Assembly: GCF_042646425.1 (NCBI RefSeq)
Contig: NZ_JBHRTR010000005.1
Span: 231,773-295,772, forward strand
Direction of reading: 5' to 3'
Length of the DNA stretch: 64,000 nucleotides
Source of the DNA: Marinibaculum pumilum
GTDB lineage: Bacteria > Pseudomonadota > Alphaproteobacteria > Ferrovibrionales > Ferrovibrionaceae
In this document: piece after piece, positions 49,732 through 57,767 of the stretch
How positions within the stretch are numbered: position 1 is the stretch's first letter
Layout: every line of letters begins with the position of its first letter
Notes under the pieces: model-generated
What the model saw: the letters and a program-made list of their open reading frames with translations, nothing else
Database searches by the model: none
Told to the model about the DNA's origin: nothing
Program-made: the position numbers and the translations under genes

Positions 49732-51075
49732 ATGGCGGCAGAACCGACAATGCTTCCTGGCTCCGCTCCGCGATTGCTCGACGGGCTGCTCGATCCGACC
49801 CTCCGCGATCCCGAGTTCCACGTCATGTCCGGCGGAACGATCGCAGTCGCCGGCCTTCTCGCCCTGCTTCTTGTGCTGGTCGACGGCCTGTCCGCCCCCC
49901 TGGCCAGCCACCTCTTCTACCTGCCGGTCATGCTCGGTGCGCTGGTCTATGGCTGGCGCGGCGGCGTGACGGTAGCCCTGGTGGCCGGCCTGCTGGCCGC
50001 GGTGATCGCAAGTGGCGTGGCCCCGGCACCCGTGGCGTCGCCGGTCGCAGGCCTGTTGCCGGTCGCGGTGCAGATCGTCCTCGGCTTTGCGCTCGGCGGC
50101 CTTGCCGACGCGGTGCGCGAGCACCTGCGGCGGGCCCTCCTGGAGGCGCCTGGCCCCGTGCCGATGAAGGGCCGCCCGGGCCAGGCGGGTGGTGTCGTCG
50201 GCGGGCAGACCCCGCAGGCGAAAAGGGAGCGGGCCTTTCGCCGACGCGGCACGCAGCGCCGTTGCCCGCGGCCGCGGCTCGACATCTCGGACAATGCCCT
50301 GCTGGCGGACCTGCAACGGGCCCTGAAGGACGATCACGGGCTGCACCTGGTGTTCCAGCCGAAGGTGGACCTGCGCAACGGACGCTGCACCGGTGCGGAG
50401 GCGCTGATCCGCTGGTCCTGCGATGGCCGGGGCGCCGTGCCGCCGGGACGCTTCGTGCCGCTGGCCGAGGATACCCACCTGATCCGGCCGCTGACGGAAT
50501 GGGTGCTCCGGCAGGGCCTGGACCAGCTGCGCGACTGGCAGCGCGGCGGGCTGGACCTGACCCTGGCGGTCAACATCTCGGTGCGCAACCTGATGCAGCC
50601 GGATTTCGTGTTCTTCGTGGGACAGGAGCTGGCCATGCGCGGGCTGCCGCCGCACCTCCTTCATCTGGAGGTCACCGAAAGCGGGCTGATGGTCGATCCG
50701 CATGCCAGCATCGCAACGCTGCAGGCGCTGAAGGCGCTCGGTGTCCATATCGCGATCGACGATTTCGGCACCGGACAATCCTCTATGGCCTATCTGCGGC
50801 ATCTGCCCGCCGACACGGTGAAGATCGACCGCAGCTTCGTGGACGACATGCATGTCGATCGCAGTGACGAGGTGATCGTGCGTGCCACGATCATGATGGC
50901 CCGCTTCCTCCGCCTGCGGGTTGTCGCGGAAGGTGTGGAAAACGGCCAGATATACGAGAAGTTGCGTCGCTTCCGATGCGACGAGGTGCAGGGGTACCAC
51001 ATCGCCAAGCCGATGGCGGGCAGCGACCTGGCCGACTGGATTGCTGCCCCTGCCCCGTGGCGCGAGGCGGTCTGA
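49732..51075 (+). CDS. Membrane-anchored EAL-domain c-di-GMP phosphodiesterase
   Basis: A ~447-aa protein with several N-terminal hydrophobic helices (about residues 34-128), a basic linker and a C-terminal EAL domain (about 185-440). Catalytic residues are all present: Glu223 (AEALIRW), Asn281 (VNIS), Glu313 (LEVTES), Asp343-Asp344 (DDFGTG), Lys364 (VKIDRSF), Glu400 (AEGVEN) and Gln420 (VQGYHIAKPM). There is no GGDEF domain, so it should only degrade c-di-GMP. The start with AGGGAG upstream was chosen; an ATG at 49633 is possible. It lies directly upstream of the luxI locus. Confidence 0.93.
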   Translation: MAAEPTMLPGSAPRLLDGLLDPTLRDPEFHVMSGGTIAVAGLLALLLVLVDGLSAPLASHLFYLPVMLGALVYGWRGGVTVALVAGLLAAVIASGVAPAPVASPVAGLLPVAVQIVLGFALGGLADAVREHLRRALLEAPGPVPMKGRPGQAGGVVGGQTPQAKRERAFRRRGTQRRCPRPRLDISDNALLADLQRALKDDHGLHLVFQPKVDLRNGRCTGAEALIRWSCDGRGAVPPGRFVPLAEDTHLIRPLTEWVLRQGLDQLRDWQRGGLDLTLAVNISVRNLMQPDFVFFVGQELAMRGLPPHLLHLEVTESGLMVDPHASIATLQALKALGVHIAIDDFGTGQSSMAYLRHLPADTVKIDRSFVDDMHVDRSDEVIVRATIMMARFLRLRVVAEGVENGQIYEKLRRFRCDEVQGYHIAKPMAGSDLADWIAAPAPWREAV

Positions 51076-51382
51076 CCCCCGAACATTCCTTGCGGTTGAG
51101 TCGCGCCGGTAGAAATCGGGTTAATTCTCTTATAGAGTGCATTTCTGGCGATCAGAATCGCCGCAGCCGGCCGCGTCTGGCTTGCGCCCGGCAGATCCTG
51201 GAAGCGACCGGAACAGTATGGTCGCTCCGCGGCCTTCCCCTACACCACACGGCTATCCGAATCTTTCCAGGACAACCCTGGATAGGTAATACGTCATGTC
51301 TATACCGCGATCGCGTTATTCCGAACGGATAAGAGCCTGCCAGAATTGTTTTGAATTAACACGCAATATCCTGGAGGTTTCG
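51076..51382 (+). other. luxI upstream regulatory region
   Basis: This 307-base space is visibly less GC-rich than its surroundings, mainly near luxI. It has three dyads: AGCGACC/GGTCGCT with a 10-base centre (51203-51226), TCCAGG/CCTGGA with a 5-base centre (51266-51282) and the GATC-centred shared element. No gene is seen. GGAGG lies 6 bases before the luxI ATG. Confidence 0.6.
51302..51316 (+). promoter_or_regulatory. Shared 15-bp element, copy upstream of luxI (candidate lux box)
   Basis: Identical in 15 bases to the copy upstream of the EAL gene. In a 20-base frame TATACCGC-GATC-GCGTTATT, six of eight arm positions are symmetric around the central GATC. Lux boxes are 20-bp inverted repeats, often with a central GATC-like core. 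The distance to the luxI ATG is about 67 bases. Confidence 0.45.
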
Positions 51383-52039
51383 ATGATCTATGTGATCTCT
51401 GGCGCCGATGTCGATCAATATCCGGCGCTGTTCGAACAAGTATACCGCCTGCGTCATCAGGTTTTCGTCGAAGAAATGGGCTGGGAAGATCTTCGCAGTC
51501 CGGACGGAAAAGAGCGCGATCAGTTCGATGACCACCATGCCGTCCATCATCTCTGTGTGCGCGACAATCTGGTCGTCGGCTATCAGCGCATGTTGCCGAC
51601 CACCCGGCCCCATCTGCTGTCCGAGATTTTTCCCCAGCTCTGTGTCGGCACCTCCCCGCGCGGACCCGGCATCTATGAGCTGACACGCTACTGCGTTTCC
51701 CCCGCCCATCGCGAGGGACGCCGCGGCGTCGGCTCGGTCGGCAGCGAGCTGATCGCCGGGCTGGTGGAATGGGGCCTGCAGGCCGGTGTGCACAAGGCGA
51801 TCATCGAATTCGAGCCGATGTGGGTGCTGCGCGCCATGCAGCTGCAGTTCCTGGCGCGGCCGCTTGGCCTGCAGACCAAGATCGGCGACCAGAACATCGT
51901 CGCCACGGAACTCACGTTCAACGAACACACGCTGGAGACGATCCGTGCCTTCCGGGGACATGAGGAGCCGGTCGTCCGTTGCCTGGGCGCGCAGGAGGCC
52001 TTCGTCGCCTTCGAGACGGAGCACGCCCTGGCTTCCTGA
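51383..52039 (+). CDS. luxI: Acyl-homoserine-lactone synthase (LuxI family)
   Basis: A 218-aa LuxI-family enzyme that makes an acyl-homoserine lactone from S-adenosylmethionine and an acyl carrier (ACP or CoA). The invariant residues Arg24, Phe28, Trp34, Asp46, Asp49, Arg69, Glu99 and Arg102 are all in place (YRLRHQVFVEEMGW, RDQFDD, YQRML, YELTRY). The ATG with GGAGG 6 bases upstream was chosen; an ATG 29 codons earlier gives an implausible tail. It leads a run of crotonase, small protein and XRE regulator genes, followed by luxR. Confidence 0.97.
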   Translation: MIYVISGADVDQYPALFEQVYRLRHQVFVEEMGWEDLRSPDGKERDQFDDHHAVHHLCVRDNLVVGYQRMLPTTRPHLLSEIFPQLCVGTSPRGPGIYELTRYCVSPAHREGRRGVGSVGSELIAGLVEWGLQAGVHKAIIEFEPMWVLRAMQLQFLARPLGLQTKIGDQNIVATELTFNEHTLETIRAFRGHEEPVVRCLGAQEAFVAFETEHALAS

Positions 52040-52109
52040 TCCCAGGCGTCCTGATTTTCGGGCGTCCTGACTCAACAGGGCCGGACAAACCGGCCGGAAC
52101 GAGGCTGCA

Positions 52110-52919
52110 ATGACCCATATTTCCGCAAAGCGCATCGGCGCGGTGGAAATGCTTTCCATCGCCGATCCCGACGGAGTGGCCAATCTCTCCGCACGACACT
52201 ACGAGCAGCTGACCCGCCGCATTGAGGCGGCGCAGCATGACGACGATATCGCGGTCTTTCTGATCCTGGGCGGTCCGGGACTGTTCTGTGCCGGTGCCGA
52301 CCTGGCGCAGTTCGTGGCCGGCGACGAGATGCTGGACGAGGTGTCCCGGGCCGCGCCCGCCTTCTTCCGGGCCCTGGCGGCCAGCGACAAGCCGTTCATC
52401 GCCGCCGTGGATGGCCTGGCGGCCGGGATCGGCACCACCATGCTGCTGCATTTCGACCTGATCTATGCCAGCGAGCGCAGCCTGTTCAAGGCGCCGTTCG
52501 TCGACCTTGGGCTGGTGCCGGAAGCGGCGTCCAGCCGGCTCGGACCGGAGCGGCTGGGATACCAGAAGGCGTTCGAGCTGTTCTGCCTGGGCGGCGAGCT
52601 GACGGCGCAGGAGGCGGCCCGTCTGGGCCTGGTGAACGCGGTCATGGGCGCGGAGGAAGTGGTTCCCGCCGCAATGGAGGCGGCGCACCAGCTGGCCCGC
52701 AAGCCGGCGGCCGCCCTGCGCGCCACCCGCCGCCTGATGCGGGGCAATCCAGCCAGCCTGGCCGTGCAGATCGACCGGGAGTGCGATGCGTTCCGCGAGC
52801 GCCTGGAGGATGCGGGGACCCGGCGCCGGCTGAAGGCCTTTGTCCGCATCGGACAGGCGCGCCAGCGGTCCGACCGCAACCGTGAGACAGCGAAGCGAAC
52901 CGAGGAGGTCGCCGCATGA
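52110..52919 (+). CDS. Enoyl-CoA hydratase/isomerase family protein in quorum-sensing cassette
   Basis: A 269-aa crotonase. The first oxyanion loop is GLFCAGADLAQFV and the second VDGLAAGIGTTMLLHFDLIY. The catalytic-loop region is FKAPFVDLGLVPEAASS, which keeps a Glu in the hydratase/isomerase position. It starts 70 bases after luxI and its stop overlaps the next ATG. A crotonase tied to luxI could shape the acyl chain used for the signal, for example its unsaturation. This is inference from gene order, not shown here. It is distinct from the other crotonase at 48.7 kb. Confidence 0.93.
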   Translation: MTHISAKRIGAVEMLSIADPDGVANLSARHYEQLTRRIEAAQHDDDIAVFLILGGPGLFCAGADLAQFVAGDEMLDEVSRAAPAFFRALAASDKPFIAAVDGLAAGIGTTMLLHFDLIYASERSLFKAPFVDLGLVPEAASSRLGPERLGYQKAFELFCLGGELTAQEAARLGLVNAVMGAEEVVPAAMEAAHQLARKPAAALRATRRLMRGNPASLAVQIDRECDAFRERLEDAGTRRRLKAFVRIGQARQRSDRNRETAKRTEEVAA

Positions 52920-53125
52920 CAGGGCGTGCCCGCGGAAACGGCCGGGACGCCCGGACCGAAGACCTGATTGCGATGATCGACTATCTGGACCAGGACGTGC
53001 GCTCCATCAGCCCGACCGGTGCGCATTACCTGCAGATGGCAAAGGTGGCCTTGGCCAATCCCCATTTCGGCGGGCCGGATCTCGCCGAACCCGACGAAAG
53101 GTGCCTTGTTGATGCAGACCAGTAA
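52916..53125 (+). CDS. Small unknown protein in quorum-sensing cassette
   Basis: A 69-aa protein. After a basic start (MTGRARGNGRDARTEDLIAM) it contains IDYLDQDVRSISPTGAHYLQ, probably two helices, and an acidic end. The ATG overlaps the crotonase stop (ATGA), which is strong evidence of cotranslation. It overlaps the next gene by 14 bases. No family is recognised. The conserved arrangement, if confirmed elsewhere, would point to a role in signal production or response. Confidence 0.75.
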   Translation: MTGRARGNGRDARTEDLIAMIDYLDQDVRSISPTGAHYLQMAKVALANPHFGGPDLAEPDERCLVDADQ

Positions 53126-53603
53126 CGAAGCCGCAAAGGCAGCCGAGCGTACGCGCAGGGCGCCGCCTGCCCCGGAGGAAGGCGGGCGGCAACCCCTCAA
53201 CCCCTGTGCCGACCGCGCGGTCGGCCGGCGCCTGCAGCGGATCCGGATCACCCGGGGCCTCACCCAGCGCCAGGTTGCGGAAGCTCTGGGCCTGTCCCAC
53301 AAGCAGATCCAGAACTACGAAAGCGGACGCAGCCGGATCGTGGTCACCACCCTGGTCCAGTTCGCCCGGGTGTTCCGCACCTCGCTGGCCTCGCTGCTGC
53401 GGGACCTGACCGAGGAGGAATCGCCGATGCGGCTGCAGGACGGCGAGGATTTCCTGCTGATCTCCGACGCCGAACTCGCCCACCTGTCGCAGCTGCGGGA
53501 ACTGCCGCCGGAAGTGGTACGGCCGCTCTATCGCCTGACACAGTCCCTCGCCCGCAAGGATGGCAAGGTGGACCTGGCGGATTGCGGCAAGCTCCTGACC
53601 TAG
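53112..53603 (+). CDS. XRE-family helix-turn-helix regulator
   Basis: A 163-aa DNA-binding protein. A disordered N-terminal ~40 residues precede the Cro/C1-type HTH at about 42-98 (VGRRLQRIRITRGLTQRQVA, then ALGLSHKQIQNYESGRSRI), followed by the usual helices VVTTLVQFARVFRTSLASLL. The C-terminal ~55 residues form a helical extension, perhaps for dimerisation. Overlap with the preceding small gene indicates one operon with luxI. A dyad TGCGGCA-GAC-TGCCGCA lies just after its stop. Confidence 0.92.
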   Translation: MQTSNEAAKAAERTRRAPPAPEEGGRQPLNPCADRAVGRRLQRIRITRGLTQRQVAEALGLSHKQIQNYESGRSRIVVTTLVQFARVFRTSLASLLRDLTEEESPMRLQDGEDFLLISDAELAHLSQLRELPPEVVRPLYRLTQSLARKDGKVDLADCGKLLT

Positions 53604-53973
53604 ATCAGGGTGAGACAACTGCGGCAGACTGCCGCACCTTTGCGCCGGCCCGCCGTCCGCCCGGAACGGGCGCGACGGCCTGGCCGGCCTTCCGGGGCTC
53701 TTGGCGCATGCCCAATTCCGGACAGCTCGAGGCGACCGGTGCGCGACCTTGCTGAAAGATGATGGCAGTGATCGCGCCCAGGTCGTAAAATTTGCCACTG
53801 GCATAGGAAACTGCCACTAAAGGTTGTAAAACCGTATGAAAGCGCCGGATGCGCGTTGGTATCCCGCGTCCCTCTCCAAGACATACGCGGCTTTGGGACA
53901 TACACTACCCTGAGGCTTGCCGTCCGGGCCGATCGGCAGGCATCCTTGCCCTTGGGCTGCCGGGAGAGGACCA
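53604..53973 (+). other. Region between XRE gene and luxR
   Basis: This 370-base space has no gene. It begins with a 7-bp hairpin (53620-53636) that could weakly end the luxI transcript. Before luxR there are TGCCA-C-TGGCA (53793-53803), two direct TGCCACT repeats 19 bases apart, GGTT/AACC, two GACATAC repeats and the palindrome GCCGATCGGC (53928-53937). These are candidate sites for LuxR or XRE control of luxR. Confidence 0.5.
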
Positions 53974-54702
53974 ATGACCCATTTCGACGAGACGCTGGAG
54001 TTCATCGACAGGATCGAGACGGCTCCGAACGCGCAGGCGATCAGCGCCGAGCTCCTCTCCATCACCTCCCGCTATGGCCTGGACCTGCTGATCGCGGGCA
54101 CCATGCCGCGCCCCCAGGCCAACCAGTCCGCGCAGCGCGAGAGCGTGCTGTTCCAGGGCTGGCCGGTGTCCTGGCTGCAGCGCTACATCGAGAAGGAGTA
54201 TGTGTTCGTCGATCCGGTGATCCGCCGGATCCAGTCGAACCTCTCCCCCTTCGACTGGGCGGAGGCGGAGCCCGACCCGGCCTGCGAGCAGATCGCCCGG
54301 CATGTCATGGGCGAGGCGCGCGAGCATGGCCTGGGTGCCGGCTTCGCGGTGCCGTTGATCACCCTGGAAGGCGATATCGCGGCCGTTTCCCTGGGCGGCG
54401 AGCGCATGGACATCCCGCCCAAGGCGGAGGGGATGATCAGCCTGATCTCGACCTATGCGATGGGCCGGGCGATCCAGCTCCGCGCCAAGGACGCCGCCGA
54501 GCTGAAGGAGCCGCTGACCTCGCGGGAAACGGAATGCCTGCGCTGGGCGGCGGCGGGCAAGTCGGAATGGGAGATCGGCGCCATCCTCGGCATCTCCGAG
54601 CACACCGCGGAGCGCCACCTGCTGAACGCCAAGAACAAGCTGCGGGCCGTGAATCGCGTCCAGGCCGTTGCCGAGGCGATCCGGTCCGGCCTGATACGCT
54701 GA
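53974..54702 (+). CDS. luxR: LuxR-family quorum-sensing regulator
   Basis: A 242-aa LuxR protein with an N-terminal autoinducer-binding domain and a C-terminal GerE-type HTH. All six residues conserved in AHL-binding LuxR proteins are present: Trp67, Tyr71, Asp80, Pro81, Trp95 and Gly123 (TraR Trp57, Tyr61, Asp70, Pro71, Trp85, Gly113). The HTH reads LTSRETECLRWAAAGKSEWE and then IGAILGISEHTAERHLLN. It should bind the signal made by the neighbouring LuxI. GGGAGAGGA precedes the ATG. Confidence 0.96.
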   Translation: MTHFDETLEFIDRIETAPNAQAISAELLSITSRYGLDLLIAGTMPRPQANQSAQRESVLFQGWPVSWLQRYIEKEYVFVDPVIRRIQSNLSPFDWAEAEPDPACEQIARHVMGEAREHGLGAGFAVPLITLEGDIAAVSLGGERMDIPPKAEGMISLISTYAMGRAIQLRAKDAAELKEPLTSRETECLRWAAAGKSEWEIGAILGISEHTAERHLLNAKNKLRAVNRVQAVAEAIRSGLIR

Positions 54703-54763
54703 GGGGCACCGGCTGAGCGGCCCGGTATGGCGCTTTCACGCCAGCCACGCGGGAGCGGTGCGG

Positions 54764-54840
54764 TGGCGACCCCAACGGGATTCGAACCCGTGTTTTCACC
54801 TTGAAAGGGTGACGTCCTGACCGGGCTAGACGATGGGGTC
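54764..54840 (-). tRNA. tRNA-Glu (TTC)
   Basis: A 77-nt cloverleaf with acceptor GACCCCA/TGGGGTC, anticodon stem TCACC/GGTGA, loop CTTTCAA (anticodon TTC) and T-loop TTCGAAT. GCCA is encoded at the 3' end. It lies between luxR (convergent) and recJ on the same strand as recJ. Confidence 0.97.
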
Positions 54841-54952
54841 GCAGGCACCGGTGCCCGCCCGGGGGCCTGTCGTACCTAACGGCTGGTTCGCCGCAAATCA
54901 AGGCGCAACACCGGCTTCCTTCGAAATTTCCGCAGCGGCGGCCCGCCGGGTG

Positions 54953-56743
54953 TCAGAGCGCGACGGGCCTTGCGCCGTCCTCAATGACGAACTGGACCCG
55001 GCGTTCGCCGCGCCAATGGTCGGCGCGCAGATGGCCGGCCAGGTGCAGCCGCGCGTCGCGCTGCATGAGGGCCGCCCCAAGCGGCGTGTCGACCGCGCGG
55101 AAGGCGATTGCCTTGACCCGGCCGCCGGTGGGTCCCTGCAGGGTGCAGCGGACATGGCGTTCGCCGACCACCTGGAAAAAGGTGATATCGGCATTGGCCA
55201 GCGCGAAGCGGGGCTCCGGATTGCCGACCCCGAACGGGGCGACCCGCTCCAGCAGGTCCAGCAGCCCCTCGTTCGCCGCGCCGGGCGACAGGACGGCATC
55301 GATTCCCAGCCGGCGCACGGCGGCGGCGGCAGCCACCGGACCGTGCAGCCGCTCGCACAGGAAGGCGCGCAGCTCGTCGATCCGGCCCGCCTCGACGGTC
55401 AGCCCGGCGGCCATCTTGTGGCCGCCGCCATTGACCAGCAGGCCTTTCTGCCGGGCCGCGATCACCGCGGCACCCAGGTCGACGCCGGGTACCGAACGCC
55501 CCGACCCCTTGCCCATGCCGCCATCGAGACCGATCACCACCGTGGGCCGGTCGGTCTGTTCGCGCAGGCGGCTGGCGACAATCCCTAGCACGCCGGGATG
55601 CCAGCCCTCGGCCGCAACCAGGCAGACCGGCGCGTCCGGTTCCGCCAGGCAGGCATGGGCGGCCGCCGCCTGTTCCAGGACCGCGGCCTCGATCTGCTGG
55701 CGCTCCGCGTTGAAGGCGTCCAGGCGGGAGGCCAGCGCGGACGCCTCAGCCGGGTCGTCGCAGGTCAGCAGGCGCACCCCGAGATCGGATTCGCCGACCC
55801 GGCCGCCCGCATTGATGCGTGGCCCCAGCAGGAAGCCCGCGTGATAGGCGCCGGGCGGTTCATGCAGCCGCGAGACGTCCGCCAGCGCCGACAGCCCGGT
55901 ATTGCGGCGCCCGGCCATCACCCGAAGGCCCTGGGCGGCAAGGACCCGGTTGAGCCCGGTCAGCGGCACCACGTCGGCGATCGTGCCCAGCGCCACCATG
56001 TCCAGCCAGGACAGGAGGGACGGCTCGGGCCTGCCCTCCCCGTACCAGCCGCGCGTCCGCAGCAGCCGATTCACCGCGATCACCAGCAGGTAGGTCACCC
56101 CGACGGCGGCAAGCGCCTGCAGCGGGCCTGCCGGCTCGTCCAGGCGGTTCGGGTTCACCACCGCGGCCGCCTCCGGCAGGCGCGGCTCCGCCTGATGGTG
56201 GTCGACGACGATCACGGGGATGCCCGCAGCGGCGGCCTGCCCGAGGGCGTCGAAGGCGGTGATGCCGCAATCGACCGTGACGATCACGTCCGCCCCCTGC
56301 CCCGCCATTGCCTTCAGGGCCGGCGCGTTGGGTCCGTAGCCGTCGCGCATCCGGTCGGGGATATGAACCAGGCACCTGCCGCCGGCCGCGTGCAGGAAGC
56401 GCGACAGCAGGGCCGCGGAGGTCGCGCCGTCGACATCGTAGTCGCCGAACACCCCGACCGTGCCGCCGGCCATCACCACGTCGGCGATGCGCGCGGCCGC
56501 TACGTCCATGTCCTTGAGGACCGACGGGTCGGGCAGTTCCGCCTTCAGCGACGGCGACAGGAAGCGCTCCGCCGCTTCGCGGTCCACCCCACGGCCCGCC
56601 AGGATGCGACCCACCACGTCGGGCAGGCCGAGCCCCTGGGACAGCGCTTCCGCCGACCGTTCGTCGGTGCAGCGCAGGGCCCAGTTGCGTCCGAGCAGCG
56701 ACGTTCCGACGCCGAGAACCGCTTCAGGTTCCGGCACAGGCAT
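54953..56743 (-). CDS. recJ: Single-stranded-DNA-specific exonuclease RecJ
   Basis: RecJ (596 aa) is the 5'-3' single-strand exonuclease of recombination and mismatch repair. DHH-family motifs are GVFGDYDVDGATSAALL, VIVTVDCGITAFD and VIVVDHHQAEP. The DHHA1 domain has LVNGGGHKMAAGLTVEAG, and a C-terminal OB-like domain follows. Start MPVPEPEAVLGVG chosen, 26 bases after the glpX stop. The open frame upstream belongs to antisense-like translation of glpX. Last gene of hom-glpX-recJ. Confidence 0.96.
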   Translation of the reverse strand: MPVPEPEAVLGVGTSLLGRNWALRCTDERSAEALSQGLGLPDVVGRILAGRGVDREAAERFLSPSLKAELPDPSVLKDMDVAAARIADVVMAGGTVGVFGDYDVDGATSAALLSRFLHAAGGRCLVHIPDRMRDGYGPNAPALKAMAGQGADVIVTVDCGITAFDALGQAAAAGIPVIVVDHHQAEPRLPEAAAVVNPNRLDEPAGPLQALAAVGVTYLLVIAVNRLLRTRGWYGEGRPEPSLLSWLDMVALGTIADVVPLTGLNRVLAAQGLRVMAGRRNTGLSALADVSRLHEPPGAYHAGFLLGPRINAGGRVGESDLGVRLLTCDDPAEASALASRLDAFNAERQQIEAAVLEQAAAAHACLAEPDAPVCLVAAEGWHPGVLGIVASRLREQTDRPTVVIGLDGGMGKGSGRSVPGVDLGAAVIAARQKGLLVNGGGHKMAAGLTVEAGRIDELRAFLCERLHGPVAAAAAVRRLGIDAVLSPGAANEGLLDLLERVAPFGVGNPEPRFALANADITFFQVVGERHVRCTLQGPTGGRVKAIAFRAVDTPLGAALMQRDARLHLAGHLRADHWRGERRVQFVIEDGARPVAL

Positions 56744-56769
56744 CGTTTGGGCCAGGCGTTCCGGACGGT

Positions 56770-57765
56770 TCAACCGGCGGTGCCCGCCGCCGGCTTTGCG
56801 CCTGCGCCGCGGCCGGACCGGTGATGCGCCTTGATCCAGCGCGACGTGCCGGTTGCCGAGCGCAGCACAAGCGACTGGGTGATATGACCGTCCGCGACCG
56901 GTTGGACGCCGTCCAGCATCCAGCCGTCGGTCACCCCGGTGGCGGAGAAGATGACATCGCCCTTCGCCATGTCGAGGATGCCGTACTTGCGGTCCAGGTC
57001 GGTCACGCCCAGGCGCCGGGCACGCTCCTTCTCGTCGTCGTTGCGGAACAGCAGGCGGCCCTGGATCTGCCCGCCGATGCACCGCAGCGCCGCCGCGGCC
57101 AGGACGCCTTCCGGCGCCCCGCCGGAGCCCATGTAGATGTCGATGCCGGTCTCCGGCACCGTCGTGGCGATCACCCCGGCCACGTCGCCATCGGTGATCA
57201 GCTTGATCCGCGCACCCGCCTCGCGGACCCTGGCGATCAGCTCCTCGTGGCGCGGCCGGTCGAGGATGCAGGCGGTCAGCGCCGCCACCTCGCAGCCCTT
57301 CGCCGCGGCAAGCGCCGCCAGGTTCTCCGCCGGGGTCGCGTCCAAATCGACCACGTTCTCCGGCAGGCCGCCGCCGACCGCGATCTTGTCCATGTAGACG
57401 TCGGGGGCGTTCAGCAGGCAGCCCGCCTCCGCGAAGGCCAGCACCGCAAGCGCATTGGAGCCGGCCTTGGCGGTCAGGGTGGTGCCTTCCAGCGGGTCCA
57501 GCGCGATGTCGATCTTCGGCCCGCTGCCACGGCCGACCTTCTCGCCGATATAGAGCATCGGCGCCTCGTCCCGCTCGCCCTCGCCGATCACCACGGTGCC
57601 GTCCATCGCCACCTTGTTCAGCGCGGTGCGCATGGCGTCGACGGCGACCTGGTCGGCCTTCTTCTCGTCGCCGAGGCCGATCTGCGTGGCCGCCGCGATC
57701 GCCGCGGCCTCCGACACCCGCACGGCCTCAAGGGTGAAGTTCCGATCCATGCCCTTGGCAGCCAT
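56770..57765 (-). CDS. glpX: Class II fructose-1,6-bisphosphatase
   Basis: GlpX (331 aa) hydrolyses fructose 1,6-bisphosphate in gluconeogenesis. Metal and phosphate-binding segments include VVIGEGERDEAPMLYIGEKV, IDIALDPLEGTTLTAKAG and IYMGSGGAPEGVLAAAALRC. The start MAAKGMDRNFTLE is preceded by GGAGGAAA. It begins 2 bases after the hom stop, so the pair is coupled. The C-terminal tail is basic and Gly/Ala-rich. Confidence 0.96.
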   Translation of the reverse strand: MAAKGMDRNFTLEAVRVSEAAAIAAATQIGLGDEKKADQVAVDAMRTALNKVAMDGTVVIGEGERDEAPMLYIGEKVGRGSGPKIDIALDPLEGTTLTAKAGSNALAVLAFAEAGCLLNAPDVYMDKIAVGGGLPENVVDLDATPAENLAALAAAKGCEVAALTACILDRPRHEELIARVREAGARIKLITDGDVAGVIATTVPETGIDIYMGSGGAPEGVLAAAALRCIGGQIQGRLLFRNDDEKERARRLGVTDLDRKYGILDMAKGDVIFSATGVTDGWMLDGVQPVADGHITQSLVLRSATGTSRWIKAHHRSGRGAGAKPAAGTAG

Positions 57766-57767
57766 GG

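Noticed and set aside
51296..51382. Upstream in-frame ATG extending luxI by 29 residues
   Set aside because: It has no good ribosome site, would translate the candidate lux box, and gives a Cys/Arg-rich tail absent from LuxI proteins. The chosen ATG has GGAGG and the family N-terminus.
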